A stretch of 64,000 bases of DNA. It comes from Pandoraea iniqua (GTDB taxonomy: Bacteria > Pseudomonadota > Gammaproteobacteria > Burkholderiales > Burkholderiaceae). Location: positions 558,001 to 622,000 of the forward strand of contig NZ_CABPSF010000003.1 in the NCBI RefSeq assembly GCF_902459685.1. The letters run 5' to 3'. A program made the translations under genes and the position numbers. The notes under the pieces are model-generated. The model made no database searches and was not told the DNA's origin. It saw only the letters and a list, made by a program, of their open reading frames with translations. Of this stretch, positions 52,033 to 60,628 are shown in pieces (position 1 is the first letter of the stretch; each line of letters opens with the position of its first letter).

Positions 52033-52884
52033 TCAGTTTGCCGCCTGCAATGCCTCCACAAACACACGCAGGTGAGATGCCTCGGCGTCGGTGATCGCCC
52101 AGTACGTCATGCCGTCACGACGCCAGCGCGCGATGGTGTAGCCGTCGGCACCGGTCAGGCTCGGCGCAGTGGCGGTCTTGTCCCGCGCCGGGAAAACGTA
52201 GAGGTCGATCGGATGCTTGTCGGTGTGATACACGAGCACGGCCACCGTGCGCCCGCCCACGTAGTCGAGCCGTCCGCCCGCCAGCGGGAACCCCTTCGCC
52301 GCAAGATCGGCCACGGGCGGTGCGTAATCGAGGCGGCCGTTAAACCACGGTTTGACGGTGTGCTGGTCGGTCGAGATCACATCGATCGGATGCTGCGAAA
52401 GCAGCGCGCGCACATGGCTCGCGACAATCTCCTGCGGTTGCAGGCCCGAGGCGGTCTGCACGCTTGCCGGTTCCGGCGGCGCCGGTGGACGCGCGACGAG
52501 CAACGCCATCGCCACGGCCATACCACCGAGAATCGCCCCGCCGGCACCACCAAAGAACCATGGTGCGAGTCGAAAGCCCCACCCTGCATCGGAGCTGTCT
52601 TGCGTGCGCTTAGGCTTCGCAGGTGTCTGCGACGACGGTGGTGAAGGCGATGAGGGTGCTGGCTGGGCCTTCGGCGATTGAGGCGGCGACACACGTGCGT
52701 CGGCGCGTTGTTCAGCATGCGCCAGATCCGATTGAATTCGCGCACGCAGCGATGACGGCGCGGCATGCCGCAGCGAACCGTCGCGCAGCACGTTGCCAAG
52801 TGTGGTCTGTGTGGATTGCGTGCCCGTCGGCTCGGCCGGGCCCGTAGGATCGTTCGGATGGGTAGGATCGTCAGGCTTGTTCAT
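52033..52884 (-). CDS. Membrane anti-sigma factor
   Basis: 283 residues from ATG 52884 (MNKPDDPTHPND), overlapping the sigma gene by 14 bp. The acidic, Pro-rich cytoplasmic part lacks the HxxxCxxC zinc motif seen in many anti-sigmas. One membrane segment lies near 114-134 (FFGGAGGAILGGMAVAMALLVA, in part). The periplasmic domain (DVISTDQHTVKPWFNGRLDY, GRTVAVLVYHTDKHPIDLYVF) is the kind found in ChrR/RsiW-like anti-sigmas of Burkholderiales. Confidence 0.85.
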   Translation of the reverse strand: MNKPDDPTHPNDPTGPAEPTGTQSTQTTLGNVLRDGSLRHAAPSSLRARIQSDLAHAEQRADARVSPPQSPKAQPAPSSPSPPSSQTPAKPKRTQDSSDAGWGFRLAPWFFGGAGGAILGGMAVAMALLVARPPAPPEPASVQTASGLQPQEIVASHVRALLSQHPIDVISTDQHTVKPWFNGRLDYAPPVADLAAKGFPLAGGRLDYVGGRTVAVLVYHTDKHPIDLYVFPARDKTATAPSLTGADGYTIARWRRDGMTYWAITDAEASHLRVFVEALQAAN

Positions 52885-53569
52885 CGCGTCCTCCGCGTGG
52901 ATTGCCGCCCAAGGGCAGACGTGTGACTTGTGCCGTCGAGGGGGACGCCGCGGCGCGTCCGGCGTCTTGCTTTGCGCGCACGGCAGCGGCGAGCATGTGC
53001 CTGCCACGCGCGAGCCGCGACATCACAGTGCCGGCCGGCACGCCGAGGATGGTTTCGATCTCCCGGTAGCTCAGATCCTCCATCTCGCGCAGCACGAGTA
53101 CCTCACGAAACACGACCGGCAGCGCCGCCAGTGCGTCGCGCACCATCGCACAATCGTCTCGCCGCACCGCCATCAACTCCGGGTCGGTGCCGCTGGCATC
53201 GTCCCATCCCGGCAACCGGGTATCGCCATGCAGGCCGTGCAGCGTCTCGTCGAACGGCGTGCCGTCCGCCGCATCGGAGCGGCGCCGCCACTCGGTGAGC
53301 CAAGTGTTACGCACGATCGCCAGCAACCACGCGCGGGCGTTCTCCCCCCGAAAGCCGTCGAAGAACCGCAACGCGCGCAGATACGCCTCCTGCACGATGT
53401 CGTCCGCGTCGCTCGCACTGCCTGATAGCCAACGGGCAAGGTTGTATGCCGCATCGAGATGCGGCAACGCCAGCGCTTCGAAGCGGCCCGCGAGACTGGC
53501 GTCGTGCCTGTCCGGCGGATTCAGCGCGTCTGACGGGTCTGGCAGATCGGTGTTCGGGGCATCGCTCAC
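52871..53569 (-). CDS. ECF sigma factor (group not FecI)
   Basis: 232 residues. Region 2: YNLARWLSGSASDADDIVQEAYLRALRFF (in parts). Region 4: VLVLREMEDLSYREIETILG with GVPAGTVMSRLARGRHML. The C-terminal tail is basic. Paired with the overlapping anti-sigma gene; the preceding genes on the same strand are a cupredoxin and a metallophosphoesterase, likely targets. It may respond to an envelope or redox signal. Confidence 0.92.
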   Translation of the reverse strand: MSDAPNTDLPDPSDALNPPDRHDASLAGRFEALALPHLDAAYNLARWLSGSASDADDIVQEAYLRALRFFDGFRGENARAWLLAIVRNTWLTEWRRRSDAADGTPFDETLHGLHGDTRLPGWDDASGTDPELMAVRRDDCAMVRDALAALPVVFREVLVLREMEDLSYREIETILGVPAGTVMSRLARGRHMLAAAVRAKQDAGRAAASPSTAQVTRLPLGGNPRGGRDEQA

Positions 53570-53722
53570 CGGGGTCTCCCGAAGTCGGGCACGTGCGTCA
53601 TGATCCCTATGACCGGCGTGTCCGGGTTAGCCGCTTTGGCAAAGGACGCATCGGGTAGATGGCATCCATGGCGTCCATTGAAACACATCTGCGCTTCACC
53701 GATCGCGCAGCGCGCCGAGCGC

Positions 53723-54094
53723 TCATTTCACGATGATCACGCCGGTCATATGCGGATGGATCGCGCAGTAGTACGCGTACGTTCCCGGCTTGTCGAACGT
53801 GCGCACGAACGTGTCGCCGGTGTCGAGCGCAGCCGACGCGAATTCGCGCGGATTGGCCTGACTGGTGACCGTGTGCGGCTCGTTGTCGCGATTGACCCAA
53901 GTGATCTTGGTGCCCACGGGGACGGTCAGCGTGGCAGGCGCAAACGTGAAGTTGTCGATGCGCACCGTGTTGGGATCGGACACCGCCGTGGTGGCGCCCG
54001 CCGACATCGCGGGACTTGCCGGCAAGGCGACGGCGGCACAAACGGTGACGAAGCCCGCACAAAAGCGGCGCATAGCATGGGATGGCGAACGCAT
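53723..54094 (-). CDS. Exported cupredoxin (amicyanin-like)
   Basis: 123 residues from ATG 54094 (MRSPSHAMRRF), with GGAGAG upstream. Signal peptide ends near SPAMSAG (about 32). Type-1 copper ligands are visible as H74 (NEPHTV) and the amicyanin-type C110-x2-H113-x2-M116 set (YCAIHPHM). It carries electrons in the periplasm. It is 32 bp after the metallophosphoesterase stop and probably co-transcribed with it. Confidence 0.92.
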   Translation of the reverse strand: MRSPSHAMRRFCAGFVTVCAAVALPASPAMSAGATTAVSDPNTVRIDNFTFAPATLTVPVGTKITWVNRDNEPHTVTSQANPREFASAALDTGDTFVRTFDKPGTYAYYCAIHPHMTGVIIVK

Positions 54095-54126
54095 GATGGC
54101 TCTCCTTGTTCTGTGAGTGGACAGCG

Positions 54127-55236
54127 TCACGACGCCAAGGTCGTGTCGGCGAGCAACGGCGTGCCGTCGAGCGCGGTGAAGTCCACGCGCCGGATACCGA
54201 GGGTCTGGCGCAACTGCGAAGGGTCGACCTGCTTGGGACCCGGGCCGGGGCCATCGCCCGGGGCCGGCTGCGGGAACGCGGTCGACATGGCGGTCTGCAA
54301 GCGCACGTTGCCTTCCACCTTCTGCAACACCTGATGGATATGCCCGTTGAGCACGGTCACCGAGCCGAATGGCCGCAGCAGTGCCAGCGCGCGATCGCCG
54401 TCGTCGGTGCCCCAGCCCCACGCGGGATAGACCGTCCACAACGGCATATGGGTGAACACGACAAGTGGTGTGCTGTGCGAGCGGCCCTTGAGATCGTTAG
54501 CGAGCCACGCCAACTGGGTGTCGCCGAGATACCCCATGCCCCCCGCTTTCAGGTTGAGCACGTTCACGAGGGCGACGAAATGCACGCCGTTCTGATCGAA
54601 GCTGTACCAGCCGAGGCCCTTTGTATCGGGGGAGAAGCGCGAGAAGAACGCACGGCCGTCGTCGCCGATGACATCGTGCTCGCCGGGCACGTAATGCGTC
54701 TCTAGGCCTGCGCCGGTCACGATTTGCTGTGCGGTGTCGAACTCGGCGGGGCGAGAGAGATGGCTGACGTCGCCGGTATGCAGCATGAAGGCCGGTCGTT
54801 GCGGCGCGCTGCGAATGCGCTCGATCGCCGACTTGAGGGTCGACGCGGGGTCGGGGTTGGGAGCCTTGTTGAAGCCGATATGGCTGTCGCTGATCTGCAC
54901 GAAGGACAGCGCGTTGCCCGCAGGGGCACCGGTCGCCGCGAGTGCCTGCGTCCCGAACGAGACGCCGCGTGGCACGCCGCCGTCGAGCGTCCACAGAATG
55001 CCCGCACCGGCCCACGCAAGGCAGGCCATGGCACGGCGACGGGACATGCCCGGCGACGCCGATGGCGCGGTCGGCTGCCCACGCCCGGCGGCCGCCAACT
55101 CGGCGCGGGAGACCTCCGTCGTGTCCGCCGTCCCGGCGCTTCCCGAATCACCGGCATTACCGTGACCACCGGAACTATCGGGACTACCGGAACTACCGGC
55201 CCCTTGATTTGCTTCGTCCGTCGTTCGACCGCTCAT
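54127..55236 (-). CDS. Tat-exported metallophosphoesterase
   Basis: 369 residues from ATG 55236 (MSGRTTDEAN), GGGAGG upstream. A low-complexity Gly/Ser linker from tandem 9-bp codons occupies about 10-35. SRRRAMACLAWAGAGIL is a twin-arginine-like export signal, and the calcineurin-type motifs follow (ISDSHIGF, HTGDVS, GEHD, NGHIHQV). Cyclic-nucleotide or phosphoester hydrolysis outside the cytoplasm is likely. It begins the cupredoxin/sigma operon. Confidence 0.9.
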   Translation of the reverse strand: MSGRTTDEANQGAGSSGSPDSSGGHGNAGDSGSAGTADTTEVSRAELAAAGRGQPTAPSASPGMSRRRAMACLAWAGAGILWTLDGGVPRGVSFGTQALAATGAPAGNALSFVQISDSHIGFNKAPNPDPASTLKSAIERIRSAPQRPAFMLHTGDVSHLSRPAEFDTAQQIVTGAGLETHYVPGEHDVIGDDGRAFFSRFSPDTKGLGWYSFDQNGVHFVALVNVLNLKAGGMGYLGDTQLAWLANDLKGRSHSTPLVVFTHMPLWTVYPAWGWGTDDGDRALALLRPFGSVTVLNGHIHQVLQKVEGNVRLQTAMSTAFPQPAPGDGPGPGPKQVDPSQLRQTLGIRRVDFTALDGTPLLADTTLAS

Positions 55237-55311
55237 GACGCACCTCCCTCGCAATACTGGCCGGGGCGCGTCAGTCACGATGACTGACATTCGCAAGTGC
55301 CGGCACCTGTA

Positions 55312-56241
55312 TTACGGGTTGACGCGTCGATTTATTCCCGAAAATCCTTCTTCGAAGAATCGAGCCCCGCCGTGCGGGCGTCCGGGGTACTCAGGACGCA
55401 CGGGTGACGCCGGCGTTGCGGGCGACACCATAGCGCCACGCTTGCCATTCGGCACCAGCGTCTGCGGAAACGCCACCGTCAGACACGCCTCGCTCGGCCG
55501 CAGCGGCATGTGGTCCTGCTCGTCGGCCACCGCCTCGCGCAACAACGGCATCGGGTCGACGGAACGGCCATGGCGGCGAAGTTCAAAGTGCAGATGCGGC
55601 CCGGTCGCCATGCCCGTGCTGCCGACCGCCCCGATCACCTGCCCTGCACTCACCTTCATGCCCACGCGCAGATTGCGCGATGTCGACGACAAATGGCCGT
55701 AGATGGTCTCGCTGTTGTAACGATGATTGATGACGACATAGCGGCCATACCCCCGGCGCTCGAAGCCGATGAACTTGACCACGCCCTGCGCCGCCGCCTT
55801 CACCTGTGTGCCGGTCGGCGCAACCAGATCGACGCCCGTGTGACCGTGCCAGACGCCACGCACCGGATGCCGCCGGTAGCCGAAGGCCGACGAGACGCGC
55901 ACGTACGACACCGGCATGGTGAATTCCCTGCCCGCCGAAGTGGCATGCGCATGCCCCTTGTGCAACGCCGTGGCCGCATGCACGGATGTCGCCGAAACCA
56001 ATTGATGGCTCACCCCGCTCCCCTGCGGTCCGAAAAACATGGACATCGCCTTGTGGCACAGCGGCAGCTGCGCACGCACAGCAGCGACCGCGTGCGGCAT
56101 CGGTGTGGTGTGCGCCGTCAGCCGCTGATGCCAAGGCATCGCGGGAATGTCGCCGACGTCGGCCAGCACAACACCCGGTAAAGCAAGCGTCGCGAACAGG
56201 CCAGCGCCCACGGTCAAACGGCCAAACAGTCCGAAATCCAT
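55312..56241 (-). CDS. M23-family (LytM) metallopeptidase
   Basis: 309 residues with signal peptide (ALPGVVLAD, about 27). The LytM/M23 zinc site is H134-x3-D138 (WHGHTGVDL) and H216-L-H218 (PHLHFE); GHLSSTSRNLRVGMKV is the usual strand. It has a short N-terminal region and a Pro-rich tail, and no coiled coil or LysM is seen. It acts on peptidoglycan peptides in the periplasm. Confidence 0.92.
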   Translation of the reverse strand: MDFGLFGRLTVGAGLFATLALPGVVLADVGDIPAMPWHQRLTAHTTPMPHAVAAVRAQLPLCHKAMSMFFGPQGSGVSHQLVSATSVHAATALHKGHAHATSAGREFTMPVSYVRVSSAFGYRRHPVRGVWHGHTGVDLVAPTGTQVKAAAQGVVKFIGFERRGYGRYVVINHRYNSETIYGHLSSTSRNLRVGMKVSAGQVIGAVGSTGMATGPHLHFELRRHGRSVDPMPLLREAVADEQDHMPLRPSEACLTVAFPQTLVPNGKRGAMVSPATPASPVRPEYPGRPHGGARFFEEGFSGINRRVNP

Positions 56242-56389
56242 AGCATGCGGTCTGAGAACAGTAGCAACGCAGTCTACGAGGGCTGTCGACGGAGAATGAT
56301 GGGAAAAGACGCAAACGGCACGCAGGTTGCGTGCCGTTCAGTGGTATTTGGGACAATTCGCGCGCGATGGGTGACCTGACGCGAGTGCC

Positions 56390-56400
56390 GGGGGGGGGGG
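56390..56400. repeat. 11-G homopolymer
   Basis: A run of eleven G lies in the gap between the GGDEF gene stop (56464) and the M23 gene start (56241), about 150 bp ahead of the M23 start. It could be slippery and phase-variable, or an assembly/sequencing weak point. Confidence 0.75.
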
Positions 56401-56463
56401 AAGACCGATCCGCGACAGACCAGTGACAGACCGACGGCAGATCGACGACAAGTCGGCCGAAGA

Positions 56464-57480
56464 TTAGCCGCGCGTCGTGGTGCGCGTTCGTTTGACGGCG
56501 TACATCGCCTCATCGGCGCGGTCCATCAGGGCGGTCATTTCGGTGCCGTCGTCGGGCAGGATCGCGATGCCGACACTCACGCCCAACTCGAGCGCATTGC
56601 CTTCGAATTCGAACGGCGCACCGACCTGCTGCATCAGACGCTGACGGTGCGCTTCGGCATCTTCACGTGAATGCAGCCCCGGCAGGATCATGCCGAACTC
56701 GTCGCCACCGACACGGGCCACCGTATCGGACCGGCGCGCCGCCGCATGCATGCGCTCGGCGGCCGTGCGAATGGCCGCGTCGCCTGCGCGATGGCCATAC
56801 CGGTCGTTGATCGGCTTGAGGCCGTCCATGTCGATATTGAAAATACCGAGCCGCTGCGACGAGCGCATGGCCAGATGAATTGCCTGACGCAAGCGATCGT
56901 AGAACAGCGCACGGTTGGGCAGGCCGGTGAGCGCGTCGTGCGTGGCTTGCAGATAGAGCTGACTCGTCTCGTAACGCGCCGCATGGAACATGGCGGCCGC
57001 GATGAGCTCGCTCATGAGTTCGAGCGTTCGCACGTCGGCATCGGGAAAGGCGCTCGGCGTGGGCGCGAATACCTTCAATACGCCCACGGTGGTGTCGAGG
57101 TGCCGCAGCGGCGTGACGATCATCGAACGCAAGCCGACACGGCGGCAGGCCTCGCGATCGACACGCGGGTCCGTCTCCGAATCGTCACAGCGCAAAATGC
57201 TGCCGGTCTTCACGCACTGACCGGAGAGCGAGCCATCGCGCGACAACCGCATGCCAAGCAGGTCCGAGGCCACGCCCGAGGCGGCGCGGTACACCATGTC
57301 GTCGCCTTCGGCTAACTCGACCACGGCACCGTTGGCCTGCGTCAAGTCCTGCACGCGCTCGGCAACAAACGACATCACACCACCAAGATCGAGGCCCAGC
57401 TTGGCGATCTCGGTCTGCGCACGCACGATCTCAAGCAGGGTGGCACTCTCGGGCATCACATTCGCGACGGTCTGGCTCAC
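56464..57480 (-). CDS. GAF-GGDEF diguanylate cyclase
   Basis: 338 residues. GAF sensor about 25-165; GGDEF domain about 175-335 with catalytic GGDEF at 258-262, and the product-inhibition I-site R249-R-S-D252 exactly five residues upstream, so an active, feedback-inhibited cyclase is expected. Soluble. It makes c-di-GMP; the GAF ligand is unknown. It is alone between the acyltransferase and M23 genes. Confidence 0.93.
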   Translation of the reverse strand: MSQTVANVMPESATLLEIVRAQTEIAKLGLDLGGVMSFVAERVQDLTQANGAVVELAEGDDMVYRAASGVASDLLGMRLSRDGSLSGQCVKTGSILRCDDSETDPRVDREACRRVGLRSMIVTPLRHLDTTVGVLKVFAPTPSAFPDADVRTLELMSELIAAAMFHAARYETSQLYLQATHDALTGLPNRALFYDRLRQAIHLAMRSSQRLGIFNIDMDGLKPINDRYGHRAGDAAIRTAAERMHAAARRSDTVARVGGDEFGMILPGLHSREDAEAHRQRLMQQVGAPFEFEGNALELGVSVGIAILPDDGTEMTALMDRADEAMYAVKRTRTTTRG

Positions 57481-57572
57481 TACGCGTCCTGTTCATCAAA
57501 GTACGGAAACCACGAATGTACCATCGGGCCGCGTCGTTACCCAATCAAGAGAGATCGAGATATTACGAAGGT

Positions 57573-58751
57573 TTACGCCGTTCCGGAGGCAATCTGCGAC
57601 GGCCCGCGACCGAGAATACGCCGCGCCGCGGGACCACTCACGTAACGGTGCAGCCACGCCCCGAGGCCGGTGCAAATGACCACCACGGGCACGTAGACGA
57701 GGAACGTCCAGCGCATGTCGCCACCCATCAGCGCGAGATACGCCGGCGTGACAGCGAGCACCACGAACATGTGGCTCAGATAGATTTCATAACTCCATCG
57801 CCCCATTACCGTGAGCCAGCCGAGCCCGCGCGGCATGGCGCGCGTTGAGCCGTGTGCGGCGGCAAGCCAGCACGCGGCGCTCGCGCAGAGCAGCAGCATG
57901 ATGTGGTCGTGCAGCAGCGGCCCGAGCACGTCACCGTAGAACACGACCGCGAGCAAGCCCGCCACAGCCAGCGCGCCCACGACGCGCGCCAACACGCGTG
58001 GCAGCGTCACGCGCTGCATCAGCAATGCCGTCAACACACCCCATGCGATCGCCGCCATGCCCGGCAGGTACGCCTTCTCCTGCCAGATTTCGTTGCCTTG
58101 CAACGCCGCACGCGTCCACGGCAGCGACAGCGCGAGTACGACCAAGGCCATCACGCGCCACCGCCCGCGAACCACGAGACAAAACAGCGGGAAGGCCAGA
58201 TAGAAACACTCTTCGATCGACAGCGACCACAGCACGTCCCATGCGCCGGGCAGCCAGTTGGTGCGCCCTTCGTACCAGTTCAGCGTCATGGTGAGCGCCG
58301 AGGCCAGCGCGCCGCCCAGCGTCTGACCGGGCTTGTTGATGACGAAGCCGGGGACCGCGAGCCAATGCATCACGGCAAGGACGGCCAACAGCAACAGGAG
58401 CAGCGGAAAAATACGCACCGCGCGCAACGCGTAGAAATTGCGCCAGCGAAAAGCGTCGAGCGAGCCGTAGCGCTCCAGCGAACGCCGCGTGATCACGAAG
58501 CCGGAAATCACGAAGAACACGAACACGGCTTCGTAGCCGTTGAAGCTCAGACCGTCGATGACACGCTTGGGCAATACGTCGCCCAAGAGACTCGGGCCGA
58601 GCGGCAGGCGAAATCGCAGCGCGAGGTGATGCACGACGACGAAGAGAATGGACAGGCCGCGCAACAGGTCGATGTCATCGTTGCGATGGCGCTGCGGCAA
58701 AGGTCGCGAGGACGGCGGAAGTGCCGTCTTGCTCGCTTCGTTGAACACCAT
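57573..58751 (-). CDS. Acyltransferase 3 (OafA/YrhL-like) membrane protein
   Basis: 392 residues, about 10 membrane helices. The N-terminal motif DLLRGLSILFVVVHH holds the family Arg and catalytic His; FFVISGFVITRRSL follows. It probably acetylates or succinylates a cell-surface glycan or antibiotic-like compound. It is 92 bp after the GGDEF gene on the same strand. No specific substrate can be inferred. Confidence 0.92.
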   Translation of the reverse strand: MVFNEASKTALPPSSRPLPQRHRNDDIDLLRGLSILFVVVHHLALRFRLPLGPSLLGDVLPKRVIDGLSFNGYEAVFVFFVISGFVITRRSLERYGSLDAFRWRNFYALRAVRIFPLLLLLLAVLAVMHWLAVPGFVINKPGQTLGGALASALTMTLNWYEGRTNWLPGAWDVLWSLSIEECFYLAFPLFCLVVRGRWRVMALVVLALSLPWTRAALQGNEIWQEKAYLPGMAAIAWGVLTALLMQRVTLPRVLARVVGALAVAGLLAVVFYGDVLGPLLHDHIMLLLCASAACWLAAAHGSTRAMPRGLGWLTVMGRWSYEIYLSHMFVVLAVTPAYLALMGGDMRWTFLVYVPVVVICTGLGAWLHRYVSGPAARRILGRGPSQIASGTA

Positions 58752-59090
58752 GAAGTCTCCTGATTCGATGCGTCGGGGGCCACATCAGCGGGCATCGTAC
58801 TATGACCGCTTGCGTGCTGACACCCGCCAGATCCATGAGGTTGCCATGACCTCGCCGGCGATCGTCGTAACATTCGCAACCTGCCGGAGTCCGATGGGTT
58901 CGATGGGTTCGCGGCGTCCGAAGGGGGCGATGCCACGATTCCCCGCCGGCGTTCGAACGAATTGATGCGAGACGAGTCGGACGCGAAGCAAGCTGCCTTG
59001 ACGGGCAGCATTTTGATCCGAGCGCAGCGTCACGCGTAAGATAATGTTTTTGCCCGAAGCCCCCTGCTTCCGGGCTGCTTTTTGGTCGTC
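58752..59090. other. 339-bp divergent region between acyltransferase and PAP2 genes
   Basis: No gene. It contains a plus-strand promoter candidate TTGATC (59013-59018) and TAAGAT (59037-59042, 18-bp spacer), a small hairpin GCTGCC/GGCAGC (58992-59009), and a terminator-shaped hairpin right at the predicted 5' end of the PAP2 message (59053-59074). Confidence 0.5.
59053..59083 (+). terminator. Terminator-like hairpin in the PAP2 leader
   Basis: CCCGAAGC (59053-59060) pairs with GCTTC-c-GGG (59066-59074, one bulged base) and is followed by CTGCTTTTT. It lies between the promoter candidate and the ATG at 59091, so it could attenuate PAP2 transcription or terminate a preceding RNA. Confidence 0.45.
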
Positions 59091-59807
59091 ATGTTGAACT
59101 TCTGGATCACCATCACCAATTTCGGTAGTGCCGCAGTGACCGTGCCTGCGGCGGCGGCTCTCACCGTCTGGCTGCTCGCGGCGCGCGCGTGGCGTACCGC
59201 ATTCATCTGGGTCGCGCTGTTCGGTACGGGCGCACTCGTCGTGGCCGCGTCGAAGGTCATGTTTCTCGGCTGGGGGCTCGGTGTGCGCGAGCTCGATTTC
59301 ACCGGCGTGAGCGGCCACACGATGCTGGCGGCCACCGTTTATCCCGTGATCGCGTGGCTGCTGTTGCGCCGGCTCGCATGGCCTTGGCGCGTGCTCGGCA
59401 TGGCGTTCGCGACGGCCGGGAGTGTCGCCGTCGGCGTGTCGCGGGTGGCGCTCTCTGCACACTCGGTTTCGGAAGCGGTGGCGGGCTGTGTCGTGGGCTT
59501 TATCGTCTGCGCTGCGTTTGCATGGCTGACTCGCCACGACGACGCGCCCAATCTCAAGACGTTGCCGATGGCCGCGAGCCTCTTCGTGCTCGTGATGTGG
59601 CTGCATGGCGAGCGCGTGCCGACACAGCGCTGGATTACGCACATCGCACTCAACCTCTCGGGGCGCGATCACCCGTTCCGCCGGGCCAGTTGGCACGCAC
59701 GCAAACCGGTCGTGCCGCCGGTGACGCCGTCGTCCGCGCCATCGATTCCGGCATCCACCACGCCGGGGAAAACCTCGCCCCCTGTGGCGCCTGCGGCCGC
59801 ACGCTAA
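59091..59807 (+). CDS. PAP2-family phosphatase
   Basis: 238 residues from ATG 59091 (MLNFWITITNFG). About six helices; SGHTMLAA and SRVALSAHSVSEAVAG carry the catalytic His residues of the PAP2 site. Lipid-phosphate (undecaprenyl-pyrophosphate or phosphatidate) phosphatase at the inner membrane is likely. The C-terminal 45 residues are a Pro/Ser-rich tail. A TTG at 59082 is the only earlier in-frame start. Confidence 0.92.
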   Translation: MLNFWITITNFGSAAVTVPAAAALTVWLLAARAWRTAFIWVALFGTGALVVAASKVMFLGWGLGVRELDFTGVSGHTMLAATVYPVIAWLLLRRLAWPWRVLGMAFATAGSVAVGVSRVALSAHSVSEAVAGCVVGFIVCAAFAWLTRHDDAPNLKTLPMAASLFVLVMWLHGERVPTQRWITHIALNLSGRDHPFRRASWHARKPVVPPVTPSSAPSIPASTTPGKTSPPVAPAAAR

Positions 59808-59849
59808 CGCACTCGCGGCCTTGCATTGCTCGTCGGAAAGGCGTTCGCC

Positions 59850-59951
59850 ATGGCCGTGGACCGCGCGTGGCGGCAGGCATGGCGGGTGTGGCAGGTGTGG
59901 TGGGTGTGGCTACTGGCGCAGGACAGCGGCGAGCGCGTCGCCGAGTCCTGA
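59850..59951 (+). CDS. Possible 33-residue tryptophan-rich micro-ORF
   Basis: ATG 59850 with GGAAAGG at 8 bp and TGA at 59949-59951. The peptide begins MAVDRAWRQAWRVWQVWWVW and contains six Trp at 7, 11, 14, 17, 18 and 20. The underlying DNA is a GGTGTGG-type run, so it may be chance. It lies just after the PAP2 gene and converges on the phasin gene. Confidence 0.25.
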   Translation: MAVDRAWRQAWRVWQVWWVWLLAQDSGERVAES

Positions 59952-59986
59952 CCACCGGGGTGCGATCTTGGCGATGCGCCCGGAAC

Positions 59987-60574
59987 TTACGTGCTCGAAC
60001 GGTGCGCGTGTCCGCCGCGCTTGGGCGGTACGCGCCCATTGAGCGGCGACTGGCTCGACACCGCCGCCTCGGTCGCCTGTGCGGCTTCCGTCGACATGCG
60101 GCGCCACGCATCCATGGTGCCCTGCGTGGCCTCGTTGAACGCCTGGAACCACTTCTGTAGCGGCGCCTCAACTGCCTTAGCCGCTTCGCCGGCGGCGGTC
60201 CCTGCGCCGATCAGATCGGGCAGCGTCATCGCGCCGGCCATGCCATGCTGCAACTCCTCGCCCGCGGTACGGCAATGCTCGGCCCACAGCAACTGATTGT
60301 TGGCACACACCGCCAGCCATTCACGCCAGAACTCGTTTTGTTGCGCGAGCTGGCCGTTGAGCAGTTGCAGCTGCGCGGTCATCAACGTGTTGAAATCCTG
60401 TGCACCGCCGAGCGTCTTGGCGGCTTCGGCATGTGTCTTGAGCAACTCGGTATCGCGCTGTGCCTGCAATTGGTGCATGCGCTGTGCGGCTTCCAGCATG
60501 ATGCCGTAAGCCCCCAACGTGTTTGCCGTGCCGAGTTTGACCAATGCCAATGCCGGGTTTGTTTCCTTGGACAT
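59987..60574 (-). CDS. Phasin-family protein
   Basis: 195 residues, mostly amphipathic helix (MLEAAQRMHQLQAQRDTELL, TAQLQLLNGQLAQQNEFWRE), with a short basic tail. Phasins coat polyhydroxybutyrate granules. It is 54 bp upstream of the PhaB stop, i.e. after phaB on the same strand, consistent with a PHB function. Confidence 0.88.
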   Translation of the reverse strand: MSKETNPALALVKLGTANTLGAYGIMLEAAQRMHQLQAQRDTELLKTHAEAAKTLGGAQDFNTLMTAQLQLLNGQLAQQNEFWREWLAVCANNQLLWAEHCRTAGEELQHGMAGAMTLPDLIGAGTAAGEAAKAVEAPLQKWFQAFNEATQGTMDAWRRMSTEAAQATEAAVSSQSPLNGRVPPKRGGHAHRSST

Positions 60575-60628
60575 CTTGACTCTCCTGAATAGAAACCACT
60601 GTGAACGTGAGCGCGGCGCGTGCGCGAC

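Noticed and set aside
55158-55205. CRISPR-like repeats
   Set aside because: The 9-bp tandem units are coding low-complexity without spacers.
57852-58763. Long plus-strand reading frame through the acyltransferase gene
   Set aside because: Shadow frame: Gln/His/Arg-rich with no membrane helices, whereas the minus strand gives a complete acyltransferase.
59871-59912. Functional tandem repeat (GGTGTGG run)
   Set aside because: Too short and irregular to call a repeat element; recorded only as the basis of the possible Trp-rich micro-ORF.
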